The translations under genes and the position numbers were made by a program. The notes beneath the pieces were generated by a model that saw only the letters and a list, made by a program, of their open reading frames with translations, searched no databases and was not told the origin of the DNA. A DNA stretch of 64,000 nt. Source: Trichopria drosophilae (Eukaryota; Arthropoda; Insecta; Hymenoptera; Diapriidae). Location: contig CM059582.1 in NCBI GenBank assembly GCA_030407085.1, forward strand, positions 207,048,001-207,112,000, read 5' to 3'. The first letter of the stretch is position 1; the number at the start of each line of letters is the position of its first letter. Shown here piece after piece: positions 1 to 11,099 of this stretch.

Positions 1-1000
1 ATAATGATTATTTTAGACATTTTTTTATATATTTCTTTTCTATATTAATGGAATACTGACATATTACATTCCAGATAAATGAAGCTAAGTTTACTTGACT
101 ATGACGACGAGTTTCTGGTCGTAATTTGGTGGGTCATAAAGTTAGTGTATACCTCTAAAGTAAAAGGATTTAAGGAATGTTAAATGTATGAAATAAAGAT
201 GATGTATGAAATAAATGGCGGGTATTTTCAACTTAAAAATTGTTACTTATAAGTAGGTCGACTCTTATTTACTTTATTTTTTACGTCATTCTGTGCTTGG
301 CTTGAAATTTATTTTCTAACTATGTTATTTAATAAATATAATATATACATCAATCCTATTAGTACATTAAATTGTAAACTTACAACTGTCAATTTTTTCA
401 TAATTCATTTGATATTCGCGTTTCACCAGAATCGATTGCTAATGACTTTAACAGATTTTTTATTGAAACATCTTTTGACTTGTTTCACTTAAAGAAAGGC
501 TTCTTTAAATATGGTGAACTAAACCATTTCTTAACCTTAAACAACATTTGTTAATAATTAAAGTGCATTTCTCAATAATAAAGAAATCATTTTATTTAGT
601 AACAAATATATTTTAACTATTAATAAATGTTGTTTACAGTAATTAAATGCTTTAGTTCTCCATATTTAAAGCAGTCCTCTTTACACTAAAGAAATTATTT
701 TAATAGTGATAGTGCAAAACTGATTTATGTCTAGGAAACCAATAATAATTTTAAAACACGATTATTTTAATAAAGATCCGCTAATATTTAAAAAAAGATA
801 TTTTTTCATGAAGATAAAATTATAATTCACGCCATCCGATTTTATCAAATAGTGCCATTGTTTCAACTTTAGTAGATAGAGCTCTAATTAATTAGTTAAA
901 CGTGCTTTACGTAATTATAATACACAAATTATTCCCTATCTAAATAACGCATTAAATAACATTATAAAGGCTAAGCCGCATCTTGCCTGTGCTTTTCTAA
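1..1000. other. AT-rich spacer, no gene seen
   Basis: Low-complexity AT-rich DNA with stops in every frame and no recognisable gene, RNA or transposon end. Base composition rises to mixed GC only from about 960, where the next element begins. Confidence 0.6.
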
Positions 1001-1003
1001 CCC

Positions 1004-1201
1004 TCCCAATATTTGCCTAGTGAGGGAAGACATTTTTCTCCCACTCCGCCGATAGTTATAGAAAGCTCATGCGTCGACCAGACGAAATCAGTTTAACTTA
1101 TTAACCTCTCCTACATGGCGCATGCGCGATGTCGCCACAGAGTTACCACTCTGGGAGAAGTGGTGGGGAACGGCAATCGAGGGGTAAGGCAAATATTGGG
1201 A
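1004..1201. mobile_element. Small TIR element (MITE-like), about 198 bp
   Basis: A perfect 15-bp inverted repeat, TCCCAATATTTGCCT at 1004-1018 and its reverse complement at 1187-1201, bounds a stretch clearly richer in GC than its flanks. A further partial copy of the motif (AAATATTGGGG) lies at about 1247-1257, so the right edge may be complex. There is no coding capacity and no clear target duplication, so the superfamily is not assigned. What is seen is the inverted repeat; that it is a mobile element is inference. Confidence 0.5.
1118..1127. promoter_or_regulatory. NRF1/Ewg-like palindrome
   Basis: GCGCATGCGC is a perfect 10-bp palindrome equal to the core of the NRF1 (insect Erect wing) consensus. 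It lies in the interior of the small TIR element, in a locally CpG-containing patch. It could be a carried promoter motif or coincidence. Confidence 0.3.
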
Positions 1202-1253
1202 CGGAACTAGTGGCAAACAATAGGAGGTAGAAAATTTTGGGAATTCAAATATT

Positions 1254-1268
1254 GGGGTGGGGGGGGGG
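1254..1268 (+). repeat. Poly-G tract
   Basis: Four G, a T, then ten consecutive G. A simple homopolymer tract that may form a G-rich structure and is prone to length error in assembly. Confidence 0.9.
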
Positions 1269-1269
1269 A

Positions 1270-3600
1270 CAACTGCAAAAGATACTTTTTAGTATCTAGT
1301 AGAGTATTTATTAACATTAAGTTCAGTATTTAGTTTGGTATTTAGTAGACCTTTCTTTTACTTGATATCATCGCGAATTTTTAAAACATCTTACGCTTAG
1401 CACGCGGACAAAAATGGTTAGTTACACCAACTACATAAAATATAAGCACAGAAATTGTGAATGCAACAATAAAATTAGTAAATCTTATAAAACAATGTTT
1501 ATTACTGCTTGTAATTTTAAATAGTAATACTAAATACCGATAATAAAACCTGCTTCTGACTACTTTTTATGGTTAAGGAAACTATTCTATTTATATACGG
1601 ATACATTTTCCAAAATAACATTTTTCAATCGCTCTGAAAATAATAACAAATAACTCGATACTTAACACATGCGTTACTGCTTTAGTGAAAATGTACTTGA
1701 TTACATAAAGTGGTTCTGTGTATCTATATCCATCCAACGCGACGTTTCACACAGATTTTTGAAAAGTCAATACATTTTGTATGAATATTTCCATCTTTGT
1801 GATTTCCCAGGAGTTTGCCATGAGGTAACTTGCTCAGAGGCAGGTATAAATAGAGTAAATCCGTCATTATTTCTTGTTTTGATTTCAACAATTTATTCTT
1901 TCAGTATCATAGTTTTTATCTGCGTATTGTTGAGTAACATTTAATTATGGAAATGTTCCTTTTATACTATCTGAAAATCGTTACTAAATGTACGAAATAG
2001 TAAGAGTAGATCGAAATAAGCTTTCCGAATGTAAGAAATTATTATTATTTAAAATACTAAAATTACTCAACATTTGTTACTATTTGTTCAGTAAATATTT
2101 TTAACAATTTTCGTCTGTTTAATAAATGTATTTTAATAATGTTATTTATAACAAAAACTTTATATTCATTTTATAATATATGTATATGATGAAATCTTGT
2201 GATAATTTTATGATCAAGCACAGAAAAATAATTGTACAGAAATTAATCTAGTACAATTTAAATAGGAGCTGAATTAGAACGAATAAAAATATCGAGAATT
2301 AAAGTAGCACTAGTCCAGATGAATCTACTTCATACTGTGTAAATAAGTCGTCAAATATTTTGTTTTTCAAAGTAAATTGTTAACTAAAGTAAAATGTAAC
2401 ATATTTCAGTAAAATTAAAAACAAATTTACAATGATATTTGACTTTCTGTATTTCTGCAATTAGTAGAATATTAAAAAAGTCATTTTTAAAGTCTTAAAT
2501 AAGTCATTTTTTTGTCAATAGGTAACAAATATTAATTAAACTATGTATTTAGACTAACTTTTTAGCTATAAAATTCGCTATTTTACGTAATACTCTAGAG
2601 ATAGGTACTCAAATATTATCATAGATGGTTCAGATTATTTAGAAGCCGCAATGATACTCGCTGTCGGAGCTTACTTTACTCTCTCCATCGTACCGAAAAG
2701 ATTATATAGAAAATGAACAAGACGTGAAAAAAAGTAACTTAGAAAGAAATGTAATGAAAAATTCCTTAATTGTAAAGAACATGTAATTTGCAAATAGTAA
2801 CAATAAATTTAAAAATACAAACTTGAAATTGTTAAGCTATAAAATTTCATGCATAACGATTTGATTTCAAAGAGTAACGTGTATTTTTAATGTAAATTGC
2901 TTCAAGTAGTTATATTAGGATTTGTGCTTTAATTTTGTATTTTAATTTTTACGATCATACGTTTTACAGTTTATAGACTATAAATTTTTACTGTTTAATG
3001 CTTAACTTTATACAAAAATGTCGATCAAATGACAAATATAGGTGAAAAAATCCGAATTTTTATTAAAAAATCTTTTTGTTAATTTGCAGATCGCCATAGT
3101 ACGATCAATTTTAAGTTAGAAATGGCATACCCAGATTTTTTTTTAAAGTTGATAAACAATCAGAATTGACAGTCGAAAAAATTTCGTTCGTTTAAGACTT
3201 TTTTCGTTATGGGTTAAAATAATAAGTAACGTCATATACATGAACCGTCTCACTATAAAAACTGTAACTATTGAAAGTAAGAAAATATATATATATATAT
3301 ACACGATTTTAATTAAATATTTTGTACTAAACTACAGAAAAATGCAATAAATAAACTAATAATAAATATGAAAATCTCCTTTAGATTATGCAATTAAAAG
3401 CAGTTTATTAGTACTAGGCGATTGATAATTGTTTTAAAGTCCATATAAATGGTTGGTATTTAATATCAAATACCATTTTAAACTGTAGATATTAAAAGAG
3501 AAATCCCAATAGTCCAAGAAATACACAATGTAATTTTCACATTTTGTTTTTTTGTTTACATCTTATTAAAACTCCGTTACGCACCCCTAAAAAAACCATT
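1270..3600. other. AT-rich spacer with a short (TA)n run
   Basis: No gene recognised. A (TA)n microsatellite of about 18 bases lies at 3285-3302. The 91-codon frame at 1669-1944 (+) has no family features and AT-driven codon use, so I treat it as chance. Confidence 0.55.
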
Positions 3601-3609
3601 TAAAAAACT

Positions 3610-3760
3610 ACCACAAACTTTTGAAATTTGTAAAATGGATAACACCTTACATCTAAAATGTTTTCATTTGGAAAACTATGTTTTTTAAAAACTGGTTTTT
3701 CATATCCACTGTTGATGTTCTAAAAACTGCACTTTTTTCTAAATTTCAAAAGTTTATGGT
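3610..3760. repeat. Spaced inverted repeat (20-bp arms)
   Basis: ACCACAAACTTTTGAAATTT at 3610-3629 and the reverse complement at 3741-3760 differ at one base. About 110 bp of AT-rich DNA separates them. It looks like the ends of a small foldback or MITE relic; no target duplication is visible. Confidence 0.45.
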
Positions 3761-5038
3761 AATTATTGATAAAAAAAGTATAACATCGTTTCAAACATCA
3801 ATAATAGAGAGGAAATAACAATTTTTTTGAAAGAAAAGTTTTTCAAAAGAAAATTAGTTCATACTTACATTTTAACAAATTCGTATTCATTATTTTTTAT
3901 AAGAATTTTTGTATTATTTTGTATTATTTAATAGTTGTTAGTTTATTATATTATTTTTTTATTTCAAGAAATATTTTAGGTAAATTTATTTTCTGATAAG
4001 AGCTACAATGATGTGCGAAACGTTAAACTTGGTTTACTTATTTACCATGTCATTTAACACGGAAGAAATGTTTGTATTATATTCTAAACCATTAATTTAT
4101 TAATAACACACTAGTAATTAAATAGTAAAAAATTGAATATTTTAGAAGAGAATTTTTTAGAGTTACGAATAAATTAGTAGTTCTTTTTAAATGTTTAGTA
4201 AAAATTATTACTAACTTAATTAGTGAGCCATTTACTATTTTTTTTTATTAGTAATTTCTAACTTTTCCAAATTTAGAGAAAGTTGATAAACGCTTTGATT
4301 AACTTTTATAAAAATAACTGCAATTTAACAATTGCAGATACGATACCTAATTTAACTACTTACTAAAATGAAAATCGTGAAATTGCCTACCTGAACAGCA
4401 TTTACCTAAATAAAAAATTCATTTTGCTTCTTTCCGGTAGTTCAATTTCTCTAATACATTTCTTCCGTTGGATTGAACTGGATTTGGAATAAAATAGGCA
4501 CCTTCATTTTTTTCTGAAAATATTGTAATTTCCATTAACAATATTTTTTTAAATCTCATTCACCGTAATTGAATGAGGTACCTTACAATATCACAGACTA
4601 TAAAATTCTAGACGTCTCGTTCCCCTACCGCAAATTCTCTTAAATCAAAATCTCCTGATATGTTAATCGCTTGCATAAAAATTAACTCATTAAAAATCTT
4701 CAAAGACTAAAATTCCTAAATTATTTAAATAAATTCCCAAATCAAATCATAGTAAAGTAAAAATTGTCTTAAAAGTGTGGAACTAAAGATTCACTTTCAG
4801 ACTGTTTTTAAACGAAAAGTAAACACAAACAAATGGTAATGTAATTCGAAAAATCAAGTAGATAACAAAATGCAAATTTATTACATAACGGATTTATATG
4901 TAAAAACAACGCCCTTCGAAAACTCGACTTAATCTAGTCCGATGACTTAATCTGACCTAAAAGAACATACTTTTTTATAATATCTTCAGTAAATATAAAA
5001 TTTGGTAAAATAGTAGTAAAATAAATTCTGCGAACGCA

Positions 5039-5210
5039 ACCTAACCTAACCTATCCAAAACCTAACCTAATTTAACCTAACCTAACGATGACCTGACCTA
5101 TCCTAACCTAACTTAATCTACATAATTCAATCTAAGCTAATCTAAAGTAGCCAAACCTAACCTAACCCTACCAAACTTTACCTAACCTGACCTAAACATA
5201 ATATAACCTT
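5039..5210. repeat. Interstitial telomere-like CCTAA repeat
   Basis: About 170 bp of degenerate CCTAA units (CCTAACCTAACCTA..., with CTTAATCTA and CCAAACCTA variants). TTAGG/CCTAA is the canonical telomere unit of most insects. The copies are diverged and embedded in ordinary spacer, so this is interstitial rather than a chromosome end. Confidence 0.8.
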
Positions 5211-7596
5211 ATGAGGGTTTTGTAGTTTGGATTATCACTATTGCATGTTAATGGCAACAAATCATGTTCTTTGTCTGACTTATATGTGTATGATTATTTC
5301 AAATTTTTTTTATCATAAGAAATATTGTCATTATTGCATCACAAAACTATCTTTTGTATTATGATTTTTATATTCAGGGGCTTTGAATCAAGGTACAAAC
5401 AATTTTATAAATATTCAAAAACTGTAAAATGATAGTAGATAGATACTTCATTGTTGATTTCCTAATATGAATTTAATGTCCCGATCATAAATATAATACC
5501 GTAAGCTCATTCTAATTGTGACGTAGCTTCCACATCCTCAATTTTTTGCATTATTTTAGCTACAGTTCTTTTCGGATACGGAGTTATCTCACAATTATTT
5601 TATGATGGTGTGAGTAAAAGAATCATACGTGATTTTTTGTTTCGTTACATATTCGACTGAAGGAATTAAAAAAGCTCGGTATTTTTTTATATTTGACACT
5701 GTATCGTGCTATGAGAAATATGAATACAAATCGAACAATTATAAATAAAGAAGTTAAGCAGTAGGAATAAAAATAATGATATACCAGACACACAGCTGCG
5801 AAAAGGGCATCTTTATGTACTTTGCAACTTCTAAAAAAGGCAATATCTCCCATTTACAAGTTTTCCTCTATAACATCCGCAGTGCAGTTTCGAAACTGGC
5901 ATTCGGAACAAATTCTAAAAGAGGATCGAGCTTTTTTCGCGTTTCGTGCTATGGCACTTTTATAAGGGTCCGTAATTAACATTGTTTGTTCAGGCTGTCG
6001 TTAGCTGGCGCGCAATAAAAGCCGGACTTTATTTATTTTGCATATTCCGCACGTGTACATCGCAAGCTCGACTACATGGAGCAATGAAAAATTTGTGCGA
6101 AAAATGCAAAATGCGCCGTCGAAATCTCATTTCGCTCAATGAGGCCCATTATAATTCATTGCAACACGTTGCGATTCATCACTAAGAAAAATTATTGCTT
6201 ACTTTGAATTGATCAATTTATATCAAAATGCTCCAACTGTAAAATATTATCACGAAACAACACGTCGTATAAAATATGCACCGACGGGTTGAAAAGGGAT
6301 GACGTTACGTCAGCGATACTTTTGTGATGGAAAATTCGCAAATTTGCAAATTGATGGTAAATATGAAAGGATACTCTGCAAATTTATACAGTAACGTATG
6401 TATATGCGAATGAACAGTTAGAGTATAATAAATTTATTCCAGGTCATAAAAAGGGTTTTGTAAATTCTCCGACAGTAAACTATGTCACAATATGACACTT
6501 TAATAAATGTATATTCAATTAATGTCTGTAATGTTACGCGCAACTGTTAATAATGTATTTCTTGAAATAATAATATAAATAGATGTATGAATGTATCTTC
6601 ATTTATGTCATCGTATTACAATGTATTTATTAGTTCATTTTCTGTGTTTTAGGTAAGTTCAATATTCTGGTTGATTGATGAGCAACGAAAAAATACGGTG
6701 AATATTACTGAGGAGAGTAAGCCATGTAATTTACATTATAAGTCCTGTTAATTTATTATTTACAATTAGTATTTCGCGTAAATAAATTAATGTCTTTCTT
6801 GTGTTACGCCAAAGTTTTTTTTATCTTTTTTTCTTATGGAAATATTTGTATCAATAAAGAAAATTATAATGAAATAATTTACTAAAATAATGGGACATTT
6901 ATCGGCCAAACAGAAGTTAAACAAGCAGTGAAGAAAATCTTGTAAACAGAATTTTAAAAACTAATTATTTTACTTTTTTACATTACTAAAATTTGTACGT
7001 CTGTGTAAAATTACAATTGTCGTTTATTTTTTAGAAAAATAAAATTTCATTTTCTCTCTGAAAGACAGCAGCAAAAAAAAAAACATTTAAAATGAAGCAC
7101 GAAATGGATTCTCTGATTTTTAAATAAAATCCTAATATCGTAATTCATTTATAACATTGTAAATAATACTATTCGATAATTATTAATCAAAATTATTTAA
7201 GGTCAAAGTTACCAACTAACACGAATATCAATTAATAATGATCAGTAAAAGTATTTTTTTATGAAATTAAATAACACATGGATACAAATATCCAATATTG
7301 GACTGTATGACATTCATATCTATTTAAATCAAATAAATTCGAAAAATCTATAGTATTTTTTATACCAATTGAATAAACGTACGTATATGATGAGAAATTG
7401 ACGTATACTTTTAAACGTGCAAAATATGTGAATGTAATCAATGTATATGGTAATGAGAGACGTATTAATAGACCAGAAGAATTATTCAATCGAAACAAAA
7501 TATAAATTATTTTCCTCTAAACATTTCGAGAAATACTTTAAATATTGCGCAATGTTGGAATAATTTTTTTTATGTCAGTGAAATATAGCTTCTAAT
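5211..7596. other. AT-rich spacer with one mixed-composition block
   Basis: Mostly AT-rich and gene-free. A mixed-composition segment at 5900-6320 is listed separately. Two 67-codon frames at 5776-5979 and 5982-6185 (+) lie in that segment; neither shows a recognisable domain. Confidence 0.5.
5900..6320. promoter_or_regulatory. Possible regulatory block
   Basis: This segment differs from its flanks by richer GC and a cluster of plausible factor sites: TAATTA at about 5973, TTTATTT and TTTGCAT motifs at 6028-6045, a CACGTG E-box near 6051, and TTACGTCA (CRE/PAR-bZIP-like) at 6305-6312. No splice-consistent coding exon was found. Calling it an enhancer or conserved noncoding element is inference from motif density only. 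Confidence 0.25.
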
Positions 7597-7600
7597 TGGT

Positions 7601-7609
7601 ACTTCCGGT
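7601..7609 (-). promoter_or_regulatory. ETS-like motif
   Basis: ACTTCCGGT is the reverse complement of the ETS consensus ACCGGAAGT and lies just after an inverted CCAAT (ATTGG). It sits at the left edge of the composite repeat, so it may simply be part of that element's terminus. Confidence 0.25.
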
Positions 7610-7824
7610 GGAGACAGTGACAACAACGGCTCGTCGCACCCGGTGTCACAGGGAATGAGCGAAAAAAATATAAAAAGATGAGAAAAAAAAATAGAAAATG
7701 TGAAGGAAAGAGGTGTTAAAAAGGGATGGAGGTGAAGGAGCGGAAGTGTTGGGTGTTAACGGATAAACTGATGCGCAATCAAAAGAATAAAAAGAGTGAG
7801 GTTAGGAATGACAGACAGAAAATA

Positions 7825-8048
7825 CAGTAGTGTCCGCCCACAGTTATCAGTCTATCCTAAGTTATACGCCTGTCTTGTCCAAAGTTATACCAATCTGTTC
7901 CTCTCATTCTCCCTCCATATTGTTTCACTGAGCCACGCGCGCTTCGCTTTTTTTTGTATAAACAAAGTTACGGAAGTGGGGATAGTCAGGGACTATAAAA
8001 TCGCCATTTTAAAAGAACCGTCCGTATAACTTAGGACGGGGGCTACTG
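7825..8048. mobile_element. Tc1/mariner-type MITE, 224 bp
   Basis: The element begins CAGTAG and ends CTACTG, and is flanked by TA dinucleotides at 7823-7824 and 8049-8050, the target duplication of the Tc1/mariner superfamily. The termini are imperfect inverted repeats sharing a CCTAAGTTATACG block (7855-7870 on the left; inverted at about 8023-8040 on the right). There is no transposase frame, so it is non-autonomous. It lies inside the purine-rich composite repeat and is therefore younger than it. Confidence 0.75.
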
Positions 8049-8094
8049 TAAGGGATATTGATACCGAAGAGTATTACAAGTAGAGGGGGTGACT

Positions 8095-8805
8095 GTGTAG
8101 GAAAGGAAACACTGGTAATGATTAAAGCCAAACATTTATGCGGAGAACGTTAATTTGAAAGATAGATAAAGCAAGTTATACATTTCAAAGTATGAGATAC
8201 AACGGAGAACAGAATGGGGAAAACGAAAAAGAGAGAGAAAACTTAAAAAAATGTCAGAAATAAATATAGTCAACTTTTAATAGAAGAAAAAGAGAGTCTA
8301 TAAAAAGTGAAAAAGAATTGGCGCAAGAGAAAGTTTACTGGAGAAGCGAATAAAGAGAGTGACAGGAACAGAGGTGAATATAAATAATATAATAGTGAAA
8401 GGGGTTTAGGAAAGGAAACATTGGCAATGAGTAAAGCAAAATCGTTTATGCAGGGAAAATCAACTGGAATGATAGATAAAGCAGGAAACTTATATACACA
8501 TTAAAATCTGAGATATAATAGAGAAAAGAAGAGGGAAAACAAAAAAGAGAAGAAGAAGAGAGAGAAAACTAGAAAAATGGCAGAAATAATTATAGAAAAA
8601 TCTTAATAGAAAAAAAGAGCGGTTAAAAAAAGTCAAAAAGAATTGAATCAAGAGACAAATAAAAGTTTAGTGGAGAAATGAAGAGAAGAGGAAGAGAAAG
8701 TAGACGAGAGCAAAGTCTATCTCTGAAAAAAAGATAGAGAGACTGCTGGAGAAGTTGATAAAAACAGTGAATCGGAAGATGTAAATAATATACTAGTGAA
8801 ATGGG
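8095..8805. repeat. Two diverged tandem copies, about 309-bp offset
   Basis: Copy 1 (about 8095-8400) and copy 2 (about 8404-8805) both start with AGGAAAGGAAACA-TGG, continue through GATAGATAAAGCA and GAGAGAGAAAACT, and end with AAATAATATA.TAGTGAAA. Copy 2 carries an extra purine-rich insertion of roughly 90 bp near its end. The copies are non-coding and consist largely of GA-rich DNA. Confidence 0.7.
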
Positions 8806-8889
8806 TGAAGAAAAAGTTGAATTAAAGTGTACTACAATCAAAAGTGAAAGAGAATAATAAGATAATAAAGTGAATAAGAATAACAAAGA

Positions 8890-9235
8890 TAGTCCTCCCC
8901 TCCTTTTTCTTTATCTTTTTATCAATTTTCATCAACATTACACTTTTAAGTGTTCTGTCGTCACCGACAGCTTCATTTTTCTCCTTTTATAACCTTTTCA
9001 TTTAAATAGTCCACTACCACTATTGCACGATATTTCTTGTTCTTATTCACTTTCTTTTACCTTCCCACTTCTTTTTTTCACCACTTTCACTATTATATTA
9101 ATTATAATCTCCTCTCTTCTTGCCCTTTCTCCATCTCTCTCCGCCGTTCTCTATCTCCCTTTCTCCATCCCTCTCCTTTTCTCACTCTCTCTCTCTTTCC
9201 GATTTCTCTCTCAAATACAGAGAGAAAATATCTAA
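8890..9235. repeat. Polypyrimidine tract
   Basis: Long C/T-rich stretch including (CT)n runs near 9180-9215. It is partly the inverted counterpart of the purine repeat to its left. Overlapping 70-90-codon frames here (9023-9288 +, 9102-9302 -) are low-complexity artefacts. Confidence 0.7.
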
Positions 9236-9351
9236 TTTTTTGTTGTATATGTACATCCTCTCGAAATTTTGTAACTAGCGGATGCTGAGAATTTTTTTCC
9301 ACTGTCGGAAGTGGCCAGGATTATTAATAAACTAGTTATCAATCGGTCAAT

Positions 9352-9362
9352 CCCCCCCCCCC
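9352..9362 (+). repeat. Poly-C tract
   Basis: Eleven consecutive C bases. Simple homopolymer, with no other feature attached. Confidence 0.9.
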
Positions 9363-10549
9363 TTTCTTTTTCTACTAAGGTTTTTTTTCATGGTCTGGAC
9401 GTAGTTTACTTGTTAGTTTAGATTCCGAATATATGAAATATGGAAGAATAAATACGGAGAGAAATGTGAGTGTAATGCCATGTAAAAATATCTTTCAAAA
9501 AATCACAAATTTTCTTCTGCATAAGGACCTAATTGAGACGACCATTATTCAACCTGTAATAAATCAATTTTTGTTGAAATTTGATTTTTCAGTCAAAACA
9601 TAAACAAATAATTTAAACAAGGTATTTCTGCAGAATCCATAGTGCTCGTCTGCAGCATCTAATAATTTATATTTTTTCTCAAGTGGATAATCCTCCTGAT
9701 CTATCAATACGTCACTTATTACCAGAAATCCGATAAGCCATCGTTTTCTGAAGAATATTTTATTCTCGATCATCTCCTTTGAGCACTTTCATCCAACGTG
9801 GTATTTATCGTTCCATTCGCTAAGGTACATTCTTTCTGAATTCATCTAAAAGAATCCATCTTAAAAACGTTAAAAAAATTATCACATTTTCGTAATCGTT
9901 TTAGCATTTATTCTAATAATTCAATAAATTCCTCAATAATTCAAAGTTTATCTATAACAATAAACCTGACATTTACAAATCATCAGAACTTTTAAATTCT
10001 GCTGGGCCGCCAATTTTTTAGTCGTGTTCGTTAGACCTGTATTTAAAGCACATTTTTTCAATCGTTATTAATGGTTCGATTGGGACTCGTTTTGTCGATT
10101 CGGTAAATCTTTCTACTGTGAAAAGTAAGTAAATCTTGCATTTCGATCAAAATGTCCCACGTGGTTTCGGTACAGAATTCGATGCATACGGTCGTTAGCA
10201 CGTACAAACCATAAAATTGCAAAGACGTAACCAATAAAGATCACACTTAAACCACCTGGGGACACTTTGCTACAGACTCAAGAACTACTTACCTAAAAAA
10301 AACTAAACGAACATAAACGTTCAACAATATTAAATTACTAGATCTTTAATTCTTTATCACCAACAACAGAAAAATGAACAACTCAATTTATTAAATCATT
10401 TTATTGAACGCAATAATTTATTTCGTGCAATTCAGCAAATTTTACCATTCTCGGAATTATTAACTCAATTTTTAGTAATACAGAATTAAAACTGTCTCTC
10501 AAATGTAAATTTCAAGTAAAGTTCTATAATCCACTCAGCGAAATTCATA
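9363..10549. other. Spacer, no supported gene
   Basis: AT-rich to mixed DNA. A 69-codon minus-strand frame at 9564-9773 has a fairly protein-like middle but no recognised domain and no splice context, so it is not called. Confidence 0.45.
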
Positions 10550-10681
10550 TCATGGGATCCCAACTGGCGTTAGAGGAAAATCATCGATGTCGTCTGTTAT
10601 GCAAGTTTCCGGAGATACTCCTGACGTCTGTGGATGCTCTGAAAACTTTTTAATCGTAAATCCTCTCGGGTTCACGCACGA
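10550..10681 (-). pseudogene. Short protein-like open frame, unrecognised
   Basis: A 43-codon minus-strand frame runs from just after a TAG to a TGA at 10550-10552. Composition is protein-like (acidic stretch ITDDIDDF, proline near the end) and GC is above the flanks. It has no ATG; an AG following TTTTC near 10648 could be a splice acceptor, making this a terminal exon. Alternatively it is leader or gag-like debris of the possible LTR element immediately upstream on the same strand. No family recognised. Confidence 0.25.
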
Positions 10682-10799
10682 CTAAAATTAACTTTAACTT
10701 AATATCCGTGTTAAAATATTTTTTATTTCAAAATTGATCTACAGAACAATAAAAAAAATTCATCTAATGATTTCGATCCTTATTTGGGCGCCAAAATTT

Positions 10800-11099
10800 T
10801 GTAATTTTCTCTCCATTTTTACATTTGACGGTTATATAATAGCAAGAAACTTATAAATTGTGTATTAACCAAACACGTATGTAAATATGTACATCCTAAT
10901 GAGAGAACTCCCAACTGATTCCCTTACAAATTCCCACTGAACTCCGACCTGGATTCTTCATGAATTTCCAAGTGGGATTCGTGTGAATTTCACATGAGAA
11001 TACTCAGAATATCAACAATCTTAATACAAATAATTGTATAAGCAACTAACGACTATTTGTATAAAATAAACAATAGGTGTTGTAATGGTGAAATTTACA
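10800..11099 (-). mobile_element. Possible solo or truncated LTR, 300 bp
   Basis: The segment begins TGTAA and ends TTACA, the inverted TG...CA termini of LTRs. On the minus strand its end is followed within a few bases by TGGCGCCCAAATAAGG (10780-10795), whose first bases resemble a tRNA-Lys-type primer binding site (TGGCGCCCAA). No gag or pol frame follows, and no second LTR was found. The call rests on termini plus the PBS-like motif only. Confidence 0.25.

Larger units (their letters stand above)
7597..9318. repeat. Composite purine/pyrimidine-asymmetric repeat block
   Basis: From about 7660 to 8890 the plus strand is strongly purine-rich (GAAAAAGAGAGA style); from 8890 to 9235 it flips to pyrimidine-rich. 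Part of the right side is an inverted copy of the left: CTTTCACTATTATATTA at about 9083-9099 is the exact reverse complement of the end of the first purine repeat near 8384-8400. The outer edges carry a loose inverted match (ACTTCCGGTGGAGACAGTG at 7601 against CACTGTCGGAAGTGG near 9300-9314). This suggests one large foldback element, invaded by a MITE. Confidence 0.5.

Noticed and set aside
1669..1944. 91-codon plus-strand frame
   Set aside because: AT-driven composition, no domain, no splice or promoter context.
9023..9302. Overlapping frames of 66-83 codons on both strands
   Set aside because: They arise from a polypyrimidine tract; translations are low-complexity Ser/Leu/Phe or Arg/Glu runs.
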